Shown here in pieces: positions 25,758 through 36,493 of a DNA stretch of 56,202 nt (position 1 is the first letter of the stretch; each line of letters opens with the position of its first letter). Source of the DNA: Candidatus Auribacterota bacterium (lineage in GTDB: Bacteria; Auribacterota; Tritonobacteria; UBA1439). The position numbers were made by a program, and so were the translations under genes. The stretch is taken from positions 1 to 56,202 of the forward strand of contig JAPLCW010000160.1 of assembly GCA_026392015.1 (NCBI GenBank), read 5' to 3'. Below the pieces are notes generated by a model. It did not search any database, was not told the origin of the DNA, and saw nothing but the letters and a program-made list of their open reading frames with translations.

Positions 25758-28438
25758 GTGTTTGCCGAGATTATCCTCGCTTCCACGGGAATTCGCAAGG
25801 TGAATGTGGCACCCCGCTCCGGGTTGTTTTCCGTCGTCACCTCTCCCCCAAGGGCCTGGATCAAACCGCGCACGATCGACAGCCCGAGGCCGACTCCGCC
25901 GGGAGGCGCGTTCGGGCCCCGGTAAAATTTTTCAAAAACGCGGCTCGCCATTTCAGGGGACAGGCCAAGTCCCTCGTCTATAACCCGGAGAACGAGGTGG
26001 CCATCGTCCATATGCGCCGCGACTCTTATCTCGGAGCCCTCCGGACTATAGAGGGCGGCGTTCGACAGCAGGTTGACCAGGGACTGTTCCAGGAAACCGG
26101 GATCAACCTTGATGGATGGCATCTCTTCCGGAATAATAACGCTGACCTTGTGCTGCGCAAGCGCGTCGCCGATTTGCTGACGGGCGGAGGAGATAATTTC
26201 ATCCACATCGCACCATGCCGGTTCGAGCCTGTATCTTCCCGATTCAATTCGCGTCATGCTTAACAGGTTGTCGACGATACCGCTCAGGCGTTGAGAAGCG
26301 GTATCAATCTCTTTGATAAAATTCCGCCCCTTCCCCACTTCCCTGAGGTGATCGCAGAGCGAACCCAATTCGCTCGTGGCAGCCTGTATCACCGCCAGCG
26401 GCGTCTTGATCTCATGCGAGATACAATCAAAAATTGTCCGGTACAGTTTTTCAGATTCTTCCATCAAACGGGCCTGTCCGGTCTGCTGAATCAGCCAGTA
26501 GCGTTCGATCATGACCGCGATCTGATCGGCGAATGTTTCAAGCAATTCACGTTCATCCAGTGCGAGGGTTCGCCGAAGGCCGAAATGAACCGACAGGACA
26601 CCCACCTTATTTTTGGTGGTTTGCAGAGGTATATGCAGCGCATCAGCTTCGGGCAACGTGTCGGTGAAACGGCCCGCGAGATGTCCGTGCATCAAGGCCC
26701 AGACAGCCAAGCTTTTCTCCTTGTCGCTCATCTGCCAGTTGCTGGCAGGATGGGGGCGATCGCTGAGCTGGCCGCTCTCTTCGACCAGCAGGATCGCGCA
26801 TTCGGCATGGAGCGCTTTCTGAATTTCTTGCATGGTCCGGCGCAGCCCTTCATCCAGGCTGGTGCTCTCCACCACTCCCTGCGCGAGACGATACAAGGCC
26901 GCGGTGCGTTGCTCGCGCTTTCGTTCAACCATTTCCTTAAGACGAAGTCTGGCCGTCAGTTGGCCGATGACCAGGGCCACGATGAAATACATGATGAACA
27001 TGAGCGCATCGGGGAAATTGCCGATTCGAAAAGTGAACAGGGGCGGTATGAAGAGGAAGTTCCAGAGCAGCGCGCTGGCGGTCGCGATCAGCAGGATTGT
27101 CGCACGGCGCAGTTGTGTGCCGAGAAAGACCACCATAGTGAGGTAGATCAACGCGATGGCCCAGTAACCGGTGATTCCTCTCAGGAGCCAGCACGCCCCG
27201 GTCACGGCAGCCACCGACAGCGCCCCGATCCCGATCTCCATCGCCCATGGCTTGAACTTGACGGTCTTCCAGGCTGATGGCCGCGGGCCCTCCTCTCTTT
27301 GTTCGGCCCGTACCACGCAGATGTCGATATCTCCGCTCCGGCGGATGAGCCGTTCAACCGGAGATCCGCCCTTGAGAAACTCCAAGACCGGATGTCCCGG
27401 TGGCTTGCCGACCACAATTTGCGTGACCTGCTCCTCCTGGCCGACCCGGAGGAGCGCGCTGACGAGATCGTGCCCCGCAGTGGTGATTACGTGCGCGCCC
27501 AACTGCCGGGCCATCGAGAGGGTTTTTACCAGTCGCTGCTTTTCTCCTTCGTTCAAGGAGACGGCGGGCTCCACATAGACAGCGATCCACGGCGCGCCCA
27601 ATGCAGACGCGGTGCGCCGCGTCCAGCGGATCAGTTCCTCTGAGAACGGGCTCGGCCCGACGGCGACCATGAGTTTAGCATTGGTTTTCCACGGACCCTC
27701 GATCTGCCGAACCGCCATGGCGTCACGCAAGTCCTGGCCGACGTGCTCCGCCGTGACGCGCAGGGTTATTTCGCGAAGCGCCGTCAGGTTCTCCTCGCGG
27801 AAGAAGTGCGCGGCGGCCGTTTCCGCCATTTCGCCCAGATACACCTTTCCCTCCGCCAGGCGCTCGCGCAACTCATCGGGGGACAGGTCCACCAGTTGTA
27901 TCTTGTCGGCCCGATCCAGAACAGAATCAGGGACAGTCTCGTGGATAGACACGCCGGTGATTTGCCGGACCACATCCACACGGCTCTCGACATGCTGCAC
28001 GTTCAACGTCGTATAGACATCAATCCCCGCGTCCAGCAGTTCCAGGACATCCTGATAGCGCTTCGGGTGACGACTGCCGGGCGCGTTGGTGTGCGCCAGT
28101 TCATCCACCAGCACGATCTGCGGTTTCCGCAGGAGAACGGCGTCCATGTCCATTTCCCGCAACGTGATGCCGTGATACTCGATTGGACGGAGGGGAATGA
28201 CCGACAGCCCGGCACACAACGCCTCGGTTTCCGCGCGCCCGTGAGATTCCACCACCGCGATTGCCACATCGATCCCGTCGGCCTTTCGGTGGTGGGCCAC
28301 CTTCAGCATGGCATAAGTCTTTCCCGCGCCGGCGCTCATGCCGAGGAAGATGGTGAGCTTTCCCCTCTTTTGCTCCATCTCCTCCTGCTTGATGGCGGAC
28401 AGCAGTGCGTCGGGACTGGGCCGGGATTTTTCACTCAT
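25754..28438 (-). CDS. kdpD: KdpD sensor histidine kinase
   Basis: 894 residues, full length. Senses low K+ or osmotic stress and phosphorylates KdpE. Order: N-terminal KdpD domain with a Walker A-like loop (GMSAGAGKTYAML) and DELAHTNAPGSRHPKRYQD; a universal-stress-protein domain (about 250-370); four membrane helices (about 400-500); a GAF-type domain; dimerisation domain with the phospho-acceptor His in FDCISHEIKTPLAV; and an ATPase domain ending in GGVGLGLSIVRGLIQALGG. It starts 12 nt after kdpC. No strong ribosome-binding site is seen, so coupling is likely. Confidence 0.95.
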   Translation of the reverse strand: MSEKSRPSPDALLSAIKQEEMEQKRGKLTIFLGMSAGAGKTYAMLKVAHHRKADGIDVAIAVVESHGRAETEALCAGLSVIPLRPIEYHGITLREMDMDAVLLRKPQIVLVDELAHTNAPGSRHPKRYQDVLELLDAGIDVYTTLNVQHVESRVDVVRQITGVSIHETVPDSVLDRADKIQLVDLSPDELRERLAEGKVYLGEMAETAAAHFFREENLTALREITLRVTAEHVGQDLRDAMAVRQIEGPWKTNAKLMVAVGPSPFSEELIRWTRRTASALGAPWIAVYVEPAVSLNEGEKQRLVKTLSMARQLGAHVITTAGHDLVSALLRVGQEEQVTQIVVGKPPGHPVLEFLKGGSPVERLIRRSGDIDICVVRAEQREEGPRPSAWKTVKFKPWAMEIGIGALSVAAVTGACWLLRGITGYWAIALIYLTMVVFLGTQLRRATILLIATASALLWNFLFIPPLFTFRIGNFPDALMFIMYFIVALVIGQLTARLRLKEMVERKREQRTAALYRLAQGVVESTSLDEGLRRTMQEIQKALHAECAILLVEESGQLSDRPHPASNWQMSDKEKSLAVWALMHGHLAGRFTDTLPEADALHIPLQTTKNKVGVLSVHFGLRRTLALDERELLETFADQIAVMIERYWLIQQTGQARLMEESEKLYRTIFDCISHEIKTPLAVIQAATSELGSLCDHLREVGKGRNFIKEIDTASQRLSGIVDNLLSMTRIESGRYRLEPAWCDVDEIISSARQQIGDALAQHKVSVIIPEEMPSIKVDPGFLEQSLVNLLSNAALYSPEGSEIRVAAHMDDGHLVLRVIDEGLGLSPEMASRVFEKFYRGPNAPPGGVGLGLSIVRGLIQALGGEVTTENNPERGATFTLRIPVEARIISANT

Positions 28439-28450
28439 AATAGGATTACA

Positions 28451-29017
28451 TTATAGATCATCGAGGGCGAGATTGAGGAGTAAAACATTCACGCGGGGTT
28501 CACCGAAAATACCGAATTGTGGAGATTCTATTAGCTCCCGGGCGAGCTTCCGCAACCGCGCCCGCTTTTCAGGATTGAGATTGCGCGCCCTGGCAACCAT
28601 TTCCAATTGAAAATCCATGGCCTCAGGGCTGATATGAGGATCCAATCCGCTTCCGGACGCCAAAAGCAGATCGGCGGGGATGGAGGCGGTGAGAGGAAGG
28701 GCGTGAGAGGCGAGCAGTTTTGAGGCTCGCTCCCGCACCGACTGTGTGAGTGCCTTGCTGGTCGCTCCCTGATTGCCGGCGCCGGACGGAATCGTAGCGA
28801 AATCACACGCAGAGGGGCGGGGATGGAAATAGCGCTCGGTTTCAAACTTCTGAGCCAAAAGGGCGGAGCCGACGGGCATGCCGTTCCGCGTTACCATGCT
28901 CCCACAGGAATGATCGTGGAAAAGCATCTTTGCCGCTGTCATGATCCCGAGGGGATAGATGATGCCGGTCAGGAGCATCAATATAAGAAATAGCCGAAAT
29001 GATTTAAGAATGATCAT
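28451..29017 (-). CDS. kdpC: KdpC, K+-transporting ATPase subunit C
   Basis: 188 residues: one N-terminal membrane helix (LFLILMLLTGIIYPLGI) and a periplasmic-side domain with the family pattern SGSGLDPHISPEAMDFQLEM and EPRVNVLLLNLALDDL. It stabilises the KdpFABC complex and assists ATP binding. It lies 15 nt after kdpB and 12 nt before kdpD. Confidence 0.95.
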   Translation of the reverse strand: MIILKSFRLFLILMLLTGIIYPLGIMTAAKMLFHDHSCGSMVTRNGMPVGSALLAQKFETERYFHPRPSACDFATIPSGAGNQGATSKALTQSVRERASKLLASHALPLTASIPADLLLASGSGLDPHISPEAMDFQLEMVARARNLNPEKRARLRKLARELIESPQFGIFGEPRVNVLLLNLALDDL

Positions 29018-29032
29018 CTGTAGTGTCTCACT

Positions 29033-31111
29033 TTACACAAGCCCCAGCGCCACGAGGAGCATATCGACCAGCTTGATCCCGATAAAAGGTGCAATGAGCC
29101 CCCCCAGCCCGTAGATAACCATGTTCCTGATCAGCAGCGCGGATGCTCCTATGGGACGGTATTTAACGCCCTTAAGGGCGAGGGGAATCAGCGAAACAAT
29201 GATCAACGCGTTGAACACTACCGCGCTTAAGATTGCGCTTTCGGGCGAATGGAGATGCATGACGTTCAACTTCGAGAGCGGCCCCGGACCGCCCCTCACC
29301 GCATACAGGGTGCTGAACATCGCGGGGAGGATCGCGAAATACTTCGCCACATCATTGGCGAAGCTGAAAGTCGTGAGAGCCCCCCGCGTCATCAGAATCT
29401 GCTTGCCGATTTCGACAATTTCCAGAAGCTTGGTCGGGTTGCTATCGAGATCCACCATGTTGCCGGCTTCCCTGGCTGCCTGAGTTCCGGAATGCATTGC
29501 GACACCGACGTCCGACTGCGCCAGGGCGGGCGAGTCGTTTGTGCCGTCCCCGATCATCGCCACGAGGTGTCCCTTCGCCTGTTCCTTGCGAATCAAATCT
29601 AGTTTATCTTCCGGTTTTGCCTCAGCCATGAAATCATCAACACCCGCTTCGGCTGCTATCGCCGCAGCCGTAAGGGGATTATCCCCCGTGATCATGATCG
29701 TGCGGATGCCCATTTTGCGAAGCTTGGCAAACCGCTCCCTGATGCCTCCCTTTACCACGTCTTTCAGATGGACTATGCCGAGGATGCGGCCGCAATCGGC
29801 TACCACGATAGGCGTTCCGCCGCTTCGGGAAATCTGTTCAACAGCAGCAGCCACCGTGGTGGGGTAAAGCCCCCCCATCTTTTCCACATACTGTCGCATA
29901 GCTTCAGCGGCGCCCTTCCGAATTGAGCATGTGACTTTGCCTTCGGAGTCGACAAAATCCACGCCGCTCATCCTTGTCCTCGCGCTGAACTGCACGAACC
30001 GAGCATGGGGCGCGGCGACCTCTCGTCCCCTCAAGCCATAGCGCTCCTTGGCGAGAATGGCGATAGAGCGGCCCTCCGGTGTCTCATCGGCGAGCGAGGC
30101 GAGTTGCGCAACATCGGCGAGCGCACTTTCCTCGATCCCTGACACCGGTATAAATGCCGTAGCCATGCGATTGCCGAGCGTGATGGTCCCGGTTTTATCC
30201 AGCAACATAACGTCAACATCGCCTGCCGCCTCTACCGCACGCCCGCTCATGGCGAGTACGTTATTGCGCATCATCTGATCCATGCCGCCGATCCCGATGG
30301 CACTGAGGAGCCCGCCTATGGTCGTCGGCATCAAGCATACCAGCAGAGAAACCAGGACAGCGATACTGGTTACCGAAGCTCCGGGCTGATTTGCCGCCAG
30401 TTCACTGTACCGGGCAAACGCCGGCAAAGTCGCGACAACAAGAATGAAGAGCACCGTCAGGCTTATGAGCACCACGGAGAGCGCAATCTCATTCGGCGTC
30501 TTCTGGCGCTTGGCGCTCTCGATCAGCGCGATCATTCTATCCAGAAACGAATGGCCGGGCTGAGAAGTTACACGCACCTCAATACGATCGCTGATGACGC
30601 GCGTTCCTCCGGTTACGGCGCTCCGGTCCCCGCCGCTTTCTCTGATAACCGGGGCCGACTCACCGGTGATCGCCGATTCATCAACCGTGGCAATTCCCTC
30701 GACCACTTCTCCGTCAGCCGGGATGACATCCCCTGCTTCGCATACCACCATATCCCCGGCGCGAAGATCAGCAGCGGGAACTGTCTCTATTTTGTCCCCG
30801 TTCATCCGGTGAGCAACAGTCTTGCTGCGTGTTTTGCGCAACGCATCCGCCTGCGCTTTTCCGCGGCCTTCCGCCAACGCCTCAGCCCAGTTTGCAAACA
30901 GAACCGTGAACCACAGCCACAAAGTGATTTGAATATTAAACGCCGTGGCATGTCTCAATAGGGTGCATGTCACCAGCGCCGCTCCAATCCAGACAATGAA
31001 CATGACGACATTTCTCCGCTGTTCACGTGGATCCATCTTGTACAGGGCATCGCGCAGGGCGCGCCGCCATAACGCCATATCCTGAAAAATATTGTTAGAT
31101 TTCGTCTTCAT
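29033..31111 (-). CDS. kdpB: KdpB, P-type ATPase subunit of the K+ pump
   Basis: 692 residues. Energises high-affinity K+ uptake by KdpFABC. P-type features: actuator motif ITGESAPV, phosphorylation site [11 protein letters not shown], nucleotide domain, hinge [35 protein letters not shown] segment and [21 protein letters not shown]. Membrane segments at both ends are as in other KdpB. It sits 16 nt downstream of kdpA in the same operon. Confidence 0.96.
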   Translation of the reverse strand: MKTKSNNIFQDMALWRRALRDALYKMDPREQRRNVVMFIVWIGAALVTCTLLRHATAFNIQITLWLWFTVLFANWAEALAEGRGKAQADALRKTRSKTVAHRMNGDKIETVPAADLRAGDMVVCEAGDVIPADGEVVEGIATVDESAITGESAPVIRESGGDRSAVTGGTRVISDRIEVRVTSQPGHSFLDRMIALIESAKRQKTPNEIALSVVLISLTVLFILVVATLPAFARYSELAANQPGASVTSIAVLVSLLVCLMPTTIGGLLSAIGIGGMDQMMRNNVLAMSGRAVEAAGDVDVMLLDKTGTITLGNRMATAFIPVSGIEESALADVAQLASLADETPEGRSIAILAKERYGLRGREVAAPHARFVQFSARTRMSGVDFVDSEGKVTCSIRKGAAEAMRQYVEKMGGLYPTTVAAAVEQISRSGGTPIVVADCGRILGIVHLKDVVKGGIRERFAKLRKMGIRTIMITGDNPLTAAAIAAEAGVDDFMAEAKPEDKLDLIRKEQAKGHLVAMIGDGTNDSPALAQSDVGVAMHSGTQAAREAGNMVDLDSNPTKLLEIVEIGKQILMTRGALTTFSFANDVAKYFAILPAMFSTLYAVRGGPGPLSKLNVMHLHSPESAILSAVVFNALIIVSLIPLALKGVKYRPIGASALLIRNMVIYGLGGLIAPFIGIKLVDMLLVALGLV

Positions 31112-31127
31112 GGTGAATCCTTAACTC

Positions 31128-32822
31128 TCAGAAAGTTATCCCCCTCAGCATCAATCCATGCTCAACGACGGGGCCGAGAAAAAGCGGAGGGACAAATGTC
31201 AACGCCCCGACGATAAGAATCACCCCGATAAGAACAAAAACAAAGGCAACGCCGGTTGTCGGGAACGTGCCGGAACTCGGCGGAGCGGCCTTTTTGCTCA
31301 CGAGGAGGCCCGCAATCGCAAGAACCGGAATGATCACGCCGAATCGGCCGATCAGCATTGCCACCGAGAGCGCCAGGTTATAGAAAACGGTGTTGGCGTT
31401 AAGCCCGGTGAAGGCGCTTCCATTATTCTCTGTCGCGGATGTGAATGCGTATAAAATTTCACTGAGGCCATGCGGCCCTCCATTGGCCACGGAGCTTCTT
31501 GCCGCCGGCAAAAGGCATGCCATAGCCGATCCCACAAGGATTACGGCGCTCGGCAACAAAATCCCTATAATTGCCCAGATCATCTCCCGCGCCTCGATCT
31601 TTTTGCCCAGATATTCCGGCGTGCGTCCCACCATGATACCGGTGAGAAAAACCGTCAGAATCACATAAAGTATCATCGTGTAAAGCCCCGTTCCCACACC
31701 GCCGAAAATTATTTCGCCCATCATCATGTTGCACATCGGGATCATGCCGGTCAGGGGAGACATGCTGTCGTGCATCGCATTGACGGAGCCGTTTGATGCC
31801 CCTGTTGTCACACACCCCCACAAGACACTGTTCATAACTCCAAAACGGATTTCTTTGCCTTCCATCCAACACGGACTTCCGATCATCGGATTAACGCGGG
31901 TTTCAGACCACCATGCCACGATGAAACCGGCCAGCAGGATGGCGAGCATGGCCGCAAACAAGCACGCACCATGCCGCCGGCTCCCGACCATCAGGCCAAA
32001 CATATATACGGAGACCGCCGGGATCAGCAGAATGGCGAGCATTTCGAGGAAATTGGAAAAGGGGGTAGGATTCTCAAATGGATGCGCGCTGTTGACGCCG
32101 AAGAATCCGCCGCCATTTGTGCCCAACTGCTTGATGGCAATCTGTGATGCTGCAGGACCAAGTGGAATTACCTGTGAGCCGCCTTCCACCGTTTTGACCG
32201 TGGCATAGGGAGCAAGGGATTGCACGACCCCCTGACTGACCAACAGGACAGCAAGAATAATTGAGAGAGGCAATAGCACGTACAAAGTGGTCCTTGTCAC
32301 ATCAACCCAGAAGTTACCGACCGTCTTCGCACTCTGGCGCTTCAGTCCACGCGCGAGAGCCAGCAACACCCCCATCCCCGTCGCGGCGCTCAGGAAATTC
32401 TGCACGCAAAGGCCGAGCATCTGCGTGAGATAGCTCATGACAGCCTCACCGGAATAGGCCTGCCAGTTCGTGTTTGTCATGAAACTGACGGCGGTGTTGA
32501 ACGCCAGCCAGAACGGTACATCCGGCAACTTCTGGGGGTTCAAAGGAAGACCGGCTTGAAACAATTGAAGGAGCACTAAGGCGAAAAACCCGATCCCATT
32601 GAAAACAAGCAGAGAAAACGCGTATTCTTTCCACGTCATCTCATAGGTTCCCCGGCCGCCTACGACCAGGCGAAGGATGGCGTTGTCCATCCGAGAGAAA
32701 GAATCGAGGGCGCCCTGCCGATCCTTCCCCAGCACTCTGAATATGTACGACCCCAGAAGCAGGGTAAGAATTCCAAGGATGCCAAAGTAGAGGCTTATCT
32801 GTACAATATCCATAATTTTCAT
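31128..32822 (-). CDS. kdpA: KdpA, K+-binding channel subunit
   Basis: 564 residues, ten membrane segments. Selectivity-filter type loops are visible: NTAVSFMTNTNWQAYSGE, QLGTNGGGFFGVNSAHPFEN, and GASNGSVNAMHDSMSPLTG. It is the K+ conducting subunit of the Kdp pump. The start at 32822 or at ATG 32813 cannot be decided; no strong ribosome-binding site. First gene of kdpABCDE. A separate kdpF was not convincing. Confidence 0.96.
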   Translation of the reverse strand: MKIMDIVQISLYFGILGILTLLLGSYIFRVLGKDRQGALDSFSRMDNAILRLVVGGRGTYEMTWKEYAFSLLVFNGIGFFALVLLQLFQAGLPLNPQKLPDVPFWLAFNTAVSFMTNTNWQAYSGEAVMSYLTQMLGLCVQNFLSAATGMGVLLALARGLKRQSAKTVGNFWVDVTRTTLYVLLPLSIILAVLLVSQGVVQSLAPYATVKTVEGGSQVIPLGPAASQIAIKQLGTNGGGFFGVNSAHPFENPTPFSNFLEMLAILLIPAVSVYMFGLMVGSRRHGACLFAAMLAILLAGFIVAWWSETRVNPMIGSPCWMEGKEIRFGVMNSVLWGCVTTGASNGSVNAMHDSMSPLTGMIPMCNMMMGEIIFGGVGTGLYTMILYVILTVFLTGIMVGRTPEYLGKKIEAREMIWAIIGILLPSAVILVGSAMACLLPAARSSVANGGPHGLSEILYAFTSATENNGSAFTGLNANTVFYNLALSVAMLIGRFGVIIPVLAIAGLLVSKKAAPPSSGTFPTTGVAFVFVLIGVILIVGALTFVPPLFLGPVVEHGLMLRGITF

Positions 32823-32967
32823 ACCGATATACTATTCCAATGGCAGCGATGGGGATAATAAAAAGGAAGGCAAAAAGCGTAAATAAAATGTTAATTCCGC
32901 GATTATGCCGCACGGGTTTTCCGGACTATATAATAAGCCAGACGTTGTATGTAACTACCTTATACGC

Positions 32968-32996
32968 AGGTTAGTACAACACGAATATTCTGTCAA
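32968..32996 (-). promoter_or_regulatory. Possible sigma-70-type promoter for kdpABCDE
   Basis: Minus strand TTGACA (complement of 32991-32996), a 17-nt spacer and TAACCT (complement of 32968-32973). The -35 box is perfect, the -10 poor. It would leave a leader of about 140 nt. No riboswitch structure for cyclic di-AMP was recognised between it and kdpA. Confidence 0.35.
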
Positions 32997-33054
32997 TACT
33001 TGCAGGGGTGGGAGAATTTCCAGTCTATCAGACATTATGCTAACCTGAATTATT

Positions 33055-33491
33055 CAGCTGACGAATAAAAGAGCAATTTTAACGGCTAAACATATAAAAC
33101 CGCAGATTGCGCGGATTGGGCGGATTAAACAATGCAAATCAGCGTAATCCGCATAATCCGCATAATCCGCGGTTAGAACATTAAAAGTTGGTGAATAGAT
33201 CAGGCTGATGTGCCGTCTCAGAAATATCTTGCGTATGTTTGTCATTGCGAGCGAGCGCGAAGCAATCTCATCTCCTTGCATTCCAATAGATTGCTTCGTC
33301 GCTTCGCTCCTAGCAATGACACGACACTAGCCTGGATTATTCAACGGACGAATAAAAGAGCAATTCTAACAGCCTGACATATTCAACCGCGGATTTCGCG
33401 CCTGCCTGCCGGCAGGCAGGGATTTGGTGGATTACACAATGCGAATCTGCGTAATCTGCGTAATCCGCGGTTAAAGCATTAAAAGTTGGCG
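33055..33491. repeat. Tandem repeat block around a GTCATTGCGAG hairpin
   Basis: Two direct copies (about 33055-33195 and 33339-33491) share GACGAATAAAAGAGCAATT, CGTAATCCGC and GCGGTTA...CATTAAAAGTTGG. Between them (33240-33330) lies a hairpin element, GTCATTGCGAGCGAGCG... with GATTGCTTCGTCGCTTCGCT, also found at 44582-44672. No gene. Confidence 0.65.
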
Positions 33492-35774
33492 TTAGAAACT
33501 CTTTCCCTCTTTTGCCTTCGAAAAGCTCAGCGCGCCCTGCTTGGAATAGACGATGGCGCCGAATATGAAGAGAATGCAGAGCAGCGCGGCAACAACTATC
33601 CGCGGGTCGGATCGATGATAGTGTATGATGATGGGCGCCGCCAACAACGCGACCAGGTTGATGACCTTAATCATCGGGTTCAGCGCGGGACCTGCCGTAT
33701 CCTTGAGGGGATCCCCTACCGTGTCCCCCACCACAGAAGCCTTGTGCGCATCCGAGCCTTTCCCTCCGTAAAGTCCATCCTCGATGGTTTTCTTTGCGTT
33801 GTCCCACGCTCCGCCCGCGGTTGCCATAAATACCGCCAACAACTGTCCCGCTATGATGACACCGGCAAGGAACCCACCCAGGGCCTCGACGCTGAGAATC
33901 ATACCGATTAAAATGGGGCTCAGCACCGCGATGAGCGCGAGCCCGATCAGTTCTTTCTGCGCGGCAACAGTGCAGATTTCGACCGCTTTTCCATAATCGG
34001 GCTTCACTTTGCCTTCCATCAGTCCCGGGATATGAAACTGCCGGCGAACCTCATCCACGATCAATGCAGCGGCCCTGGCAACGGAATTGATAATAAGGGA
34101 GGAAAAAAGGCAGGGGAGCGCGCTCCCGAGAAGCATATCCATAAAAACGATCGGTTCTGAAACACGTATGCCGGTGGAGAGAAGCCGGAGATGCTCCACA
34201 AGACCCATTTGGGCTTGAGTTCTTGTCACATCGGTGAGGAATGAACCAAACAGGGCAACCGCGGCAATTACCGCCGAGCCGATCGCCACCCCTTTGGTAA
34301 TCGCTTTTGTTGTGTTGCCGACGGCATCCAGATCGGCCATTATCTGTCGCGCCTGCGGCTCGAGGTGCGCCATCTCTCCAATTCCATTTGCATTATCCGC
34401 GATCGGACCGAATGAATCCATCGCCACATTGTTCCCCGTTAGGGTAAGCATGCCTATGCCGGTCATCGCGACGCCGTAGAGAACAAATACCGCGGGCTGC
34501 CCCCAGTAGATCATGATTGCGGCCCAGATGGTGATGGCGATGACAAGGAACTGCCATGCGGAAGACTCAAAACCTATAGAGAGGCCGCGCAGAATCAGAG
34601 TCGCCGCCCCGGTTTTGGAGGCATGCGCGATTTCTTTCACCGGGGCGTAATGCGTATGGGTGAAATATTTTGTAATCTCATCTATGGCGATTGCAAGGAA
34701 TATGCCCACGCCCACGGAGAGGAATGCCCTCCACTCGTGCATGTAGAACATCGCCAGAAAGAAAAACGCCACCAGGGAAATCCCGGCAGAGGCGTAAAAC
34801 CCGCGGTTAATGCTCGAAAACGCATCTCCCGATCTATCGCCCTTCTTGCCCTTCACCAGGTAGGTCCCGATAATTGAAGAGATAACCCCGATGCCGCGCA
34901 CAAGGAGCGGGAAGATTATCCATTTCAACTGGTGCGTGATGGCAACCAGCGCCAGGCCGAGTATTAAAGCGGAAACGATGGTTACCTCGTATGATTCAAA
35001 GATGTCCGCCGCCATTCCGGCGCAGTCGCCGACATTGTCGCCCACCAAGTCCGCGATAACCGCGGCGTTTCTGGGGTCATCCTCGGGAATATTCTTTTCC
35101 ACTTTCCCCACGAGGTCGGCGCCGACATCGGCCGCTTTCGTGTAGATGCCGCCGCCGACGCGCATGAATAGGGCGAGCAGCGTTCCGCCGAATCCGAAGC
35201 CGAGCAGCACGTCCGGTGATGCGATGCCAAAAATAATAAATATGCTGGTCCCACCCAGAAGCCCCAGCCCATCGGTGAGCATGCCGGTGATCGTCCCAGA
35301 CCGATACGCGATTTTCAGGGCGTCACTGAAGCTTGACCGCGCCGCCGCGGCGACACGGATATTCCCCTGGACAGCCATCCGCATCCCAAATTGACCTACC
35401 ATGAGGGAAAAGAGCGCTCCCATCACAAACGCCGCGGCACGGGCGATCCCTACGATAAGGGACACCCTATCCGGGCTCCAGCCGGCGAAGCGCTGGAGTG
35501 CTTCTCCACTGGGGGGAACGACATACACGGACAGAAAGAGCACAACCGTGAGCACAAATATGAGCGGGACGATGATCTTCAACTGACGCTTTAAATACGC
35601 ATCGGCGCCTGCACTTATCGCACGCCATACTTCTTGCATCTTCTCGGTCCCCTTGTCCTGTCTCATAATCTGTATCCTCAGGAAAAGGGCATACGCGAGA
35701 CCCAGGAAAGCAATCACCAGAACACTCCAGATGGAGACAACCTCGAATCTAGTTGCGCCTATCAGACTCGTCAT
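33492..35774 (-). CDS. hppA: Membrane proton-translocating pyrophosphatase, K+-independent type
   Basis: About 760 residues, some 15-16 membrane helices. It hydrolyses cytoplasmic pyrophosphate and pumps H+ outwards. Substrate motifs: GGGIYTKAADVGADLVGKVE, DDPRNAAVIADLVGDNVGDC, SFGPIADNANGIGEM and the C-terminal GGAWDNAKKTIEDG with GDTVGDPLKDTAGPALNPM. The stretch GNTTKAITKGVAIGSA has Lys where K+-dependent enzymes carry Ala (GNTTAA), the hallmark of the K+-independent class, which pumps H+. The start at ATG 35774 has AAGGAG 11 nt upstream; a GTG at 35783 is too close to it. Context: energy conservation in an anaerobe; separate unit from kdp. Confidence 0.94.
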   Translation of the reverse strand: MTSLIGATRFEVVSIWSVLVIAFLGLAYALFLRIQIMRQDKGTEKMQEVWRAISAGADAYLKRQLKIIVPLIFVLTVVLFLSVYVVPPSGEALQRFAGWSPDRVSLIVGIARAAAFVMGALFSLMVGQFGMRMAVQGNIRVAAAARSSFSDALKIAYRSGTITGMLTDGLGLLGGTSIFIIFGIASPDVLLGFGFGGTLLALFMRVGGGIYTKAADVGADLVGKVEKNIPEDDPRNAAVIADLVGDNVGDCAGMAADIFESYEVTIVSALILGLALVAITHQLKWIIFPLLVRGIGVISSIIGTYLVKGKKGDRSGDAFSSINRGFYASAGISLVAFFFLAMFYMHEWRAFLSVGVGIFLAIAIDEITKYFTHTHYAPVKEIAHASKTGAATLILRGLSIGFESSAWQFLVIAITIWAAIMIYWGQPAVFVLYGVAMTGIGMLTLTGNNVAMDSFGPIADNANGIGEMAHLEPQARQIMADLDAVGNTTKAITKGVAIGSAVIAAVALFGSFLTDVTRTQAQMGLVEHLRLLSTGIRVSEPIVFMDMLLGSALPCLFSSLIINSVARAAALIVDEVRRQFHIPGLMEGKVKPDYGKAVEICTVAAQKELIGLALIAVLSPILIGMILSVEALGGFLAGVIIAGQLLAVFMATAGGAWDNAKKTIEDGLYGGKGSDAHKASVVGDTVGDPLKDTAGPALNPMIKVINLVALLAAPIIIHYHRSDPRIVVAALLCILFIFGAIVYSKQGALSFSKAKEGKSF

Positions 35775-35939
35775 ATAAATCACAACTCCTTCCCATTCAT
35801 GCCGTCGGCCACGGCGAGGCTCATGTTCTTAATACCAGCGTTGTCAAAAACTGTAAGAACTTAACGCGCTTCGCGCGGACTTTCTTGCCACCCTCATATA
35901 ACTTCCTTCTGTCTCTTTTTGTTGCTCATGAATGCCGGG

Positions 35940-36034
35940 TTATCCACAGCGTAGCCGAGACTTAAGTCTCGGCTACAAGCCCTTAATAGTTAGATTTCAT
36001 TGCCCCGGCGCCGCGCCGAGGCTGAAGCCTCGGC
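35940..36034. repeat. DnaA-box sequence next to two CTTAAG/CTGAAG palindromes
   Basis: TTATCCACA (35940-35948) is followed by a perfect 26-bp palindrome at 35951-35976 (arm GTAGCCGAGACTT) and a second at 36015-36034 (GCCGAGGC-TGAA-GCCTCGGC). The same arrangement recurs at 46407-46492 and 49161-49193. Confidence 0.7.
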
Positions 36035-36236
36035 TGCAAGCTTGGGCTATATGTTATAGCCCCTACCCCATTGGAACTAACTCCTTTGGAATCAGATGGT
36101 TAACTCAATTATAGAAAACAAATTCCTATGAGATGCACTTATTTATATGAAATCGACGGAAATAAGCCGAGCAGTATAGCAGTTTCATAAACCTTGGCAA
36201 TATCATTCTGTCCAGATCATTCTGTCCAATCGGTAA

Positions 36237-36421
36237 TGTCTCAACTGCATGTAGAATATAACTATTCTCTATTGTAGGGGCGCGATCCTTCGGCAAGCTC
36301 AGGACAAGTTTTATCGCGCCCGGATTCGATAAACTAGTCCTGAGCACTTCGGCTGCGCTCAGTATAAACTCAGCCGAAGGACTGAACCCCTACAAATCAA
36401 AGACACCTAAATTGAGTCACT
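36237..36421. repeat. GGCTCA-ended palindromic repeat, copy 2 (inverted)
   Basis: Opposite orientation to copy 1: starts with TCTCAACTGCATGTAGAAT and ends with AAATTGAGTCAC. The interior contains ATTGTAGGGGCGCGAT and the CACTTCGGCTGCGCTCAG hairpin segment. Confidence 0.65.
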
Positions 36422-36493
36422 AATGCCCAATCCCAATAAGGATGAGTTCTACTCATTATTCTAAGGAGATTACCATTTGTGTATGGCAAGGAT

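Noticed and set aside
32641..32913. A possible kdpF peptide upstream of kdpA
   Set aside because: The frame has one hydrophobic stretch (NILFTLFAFLFIIPIAAIG) but runs on into the kdpA coding region, lacks a ribosome-binding site and does not match the KdpF pattern.
32823..33050. A cyclic di-AMP (ydaO-type) riboswitch before kdpABCDE
   Set aside because: The leader is short and I could not recognise the conserved core or pseudoknot elements.
33090..33480. CRISPR-like repetition (CGTAATCCGC units)
   Set aside because: Units are short, adjacent and without regular unique spacers; no cas genes.
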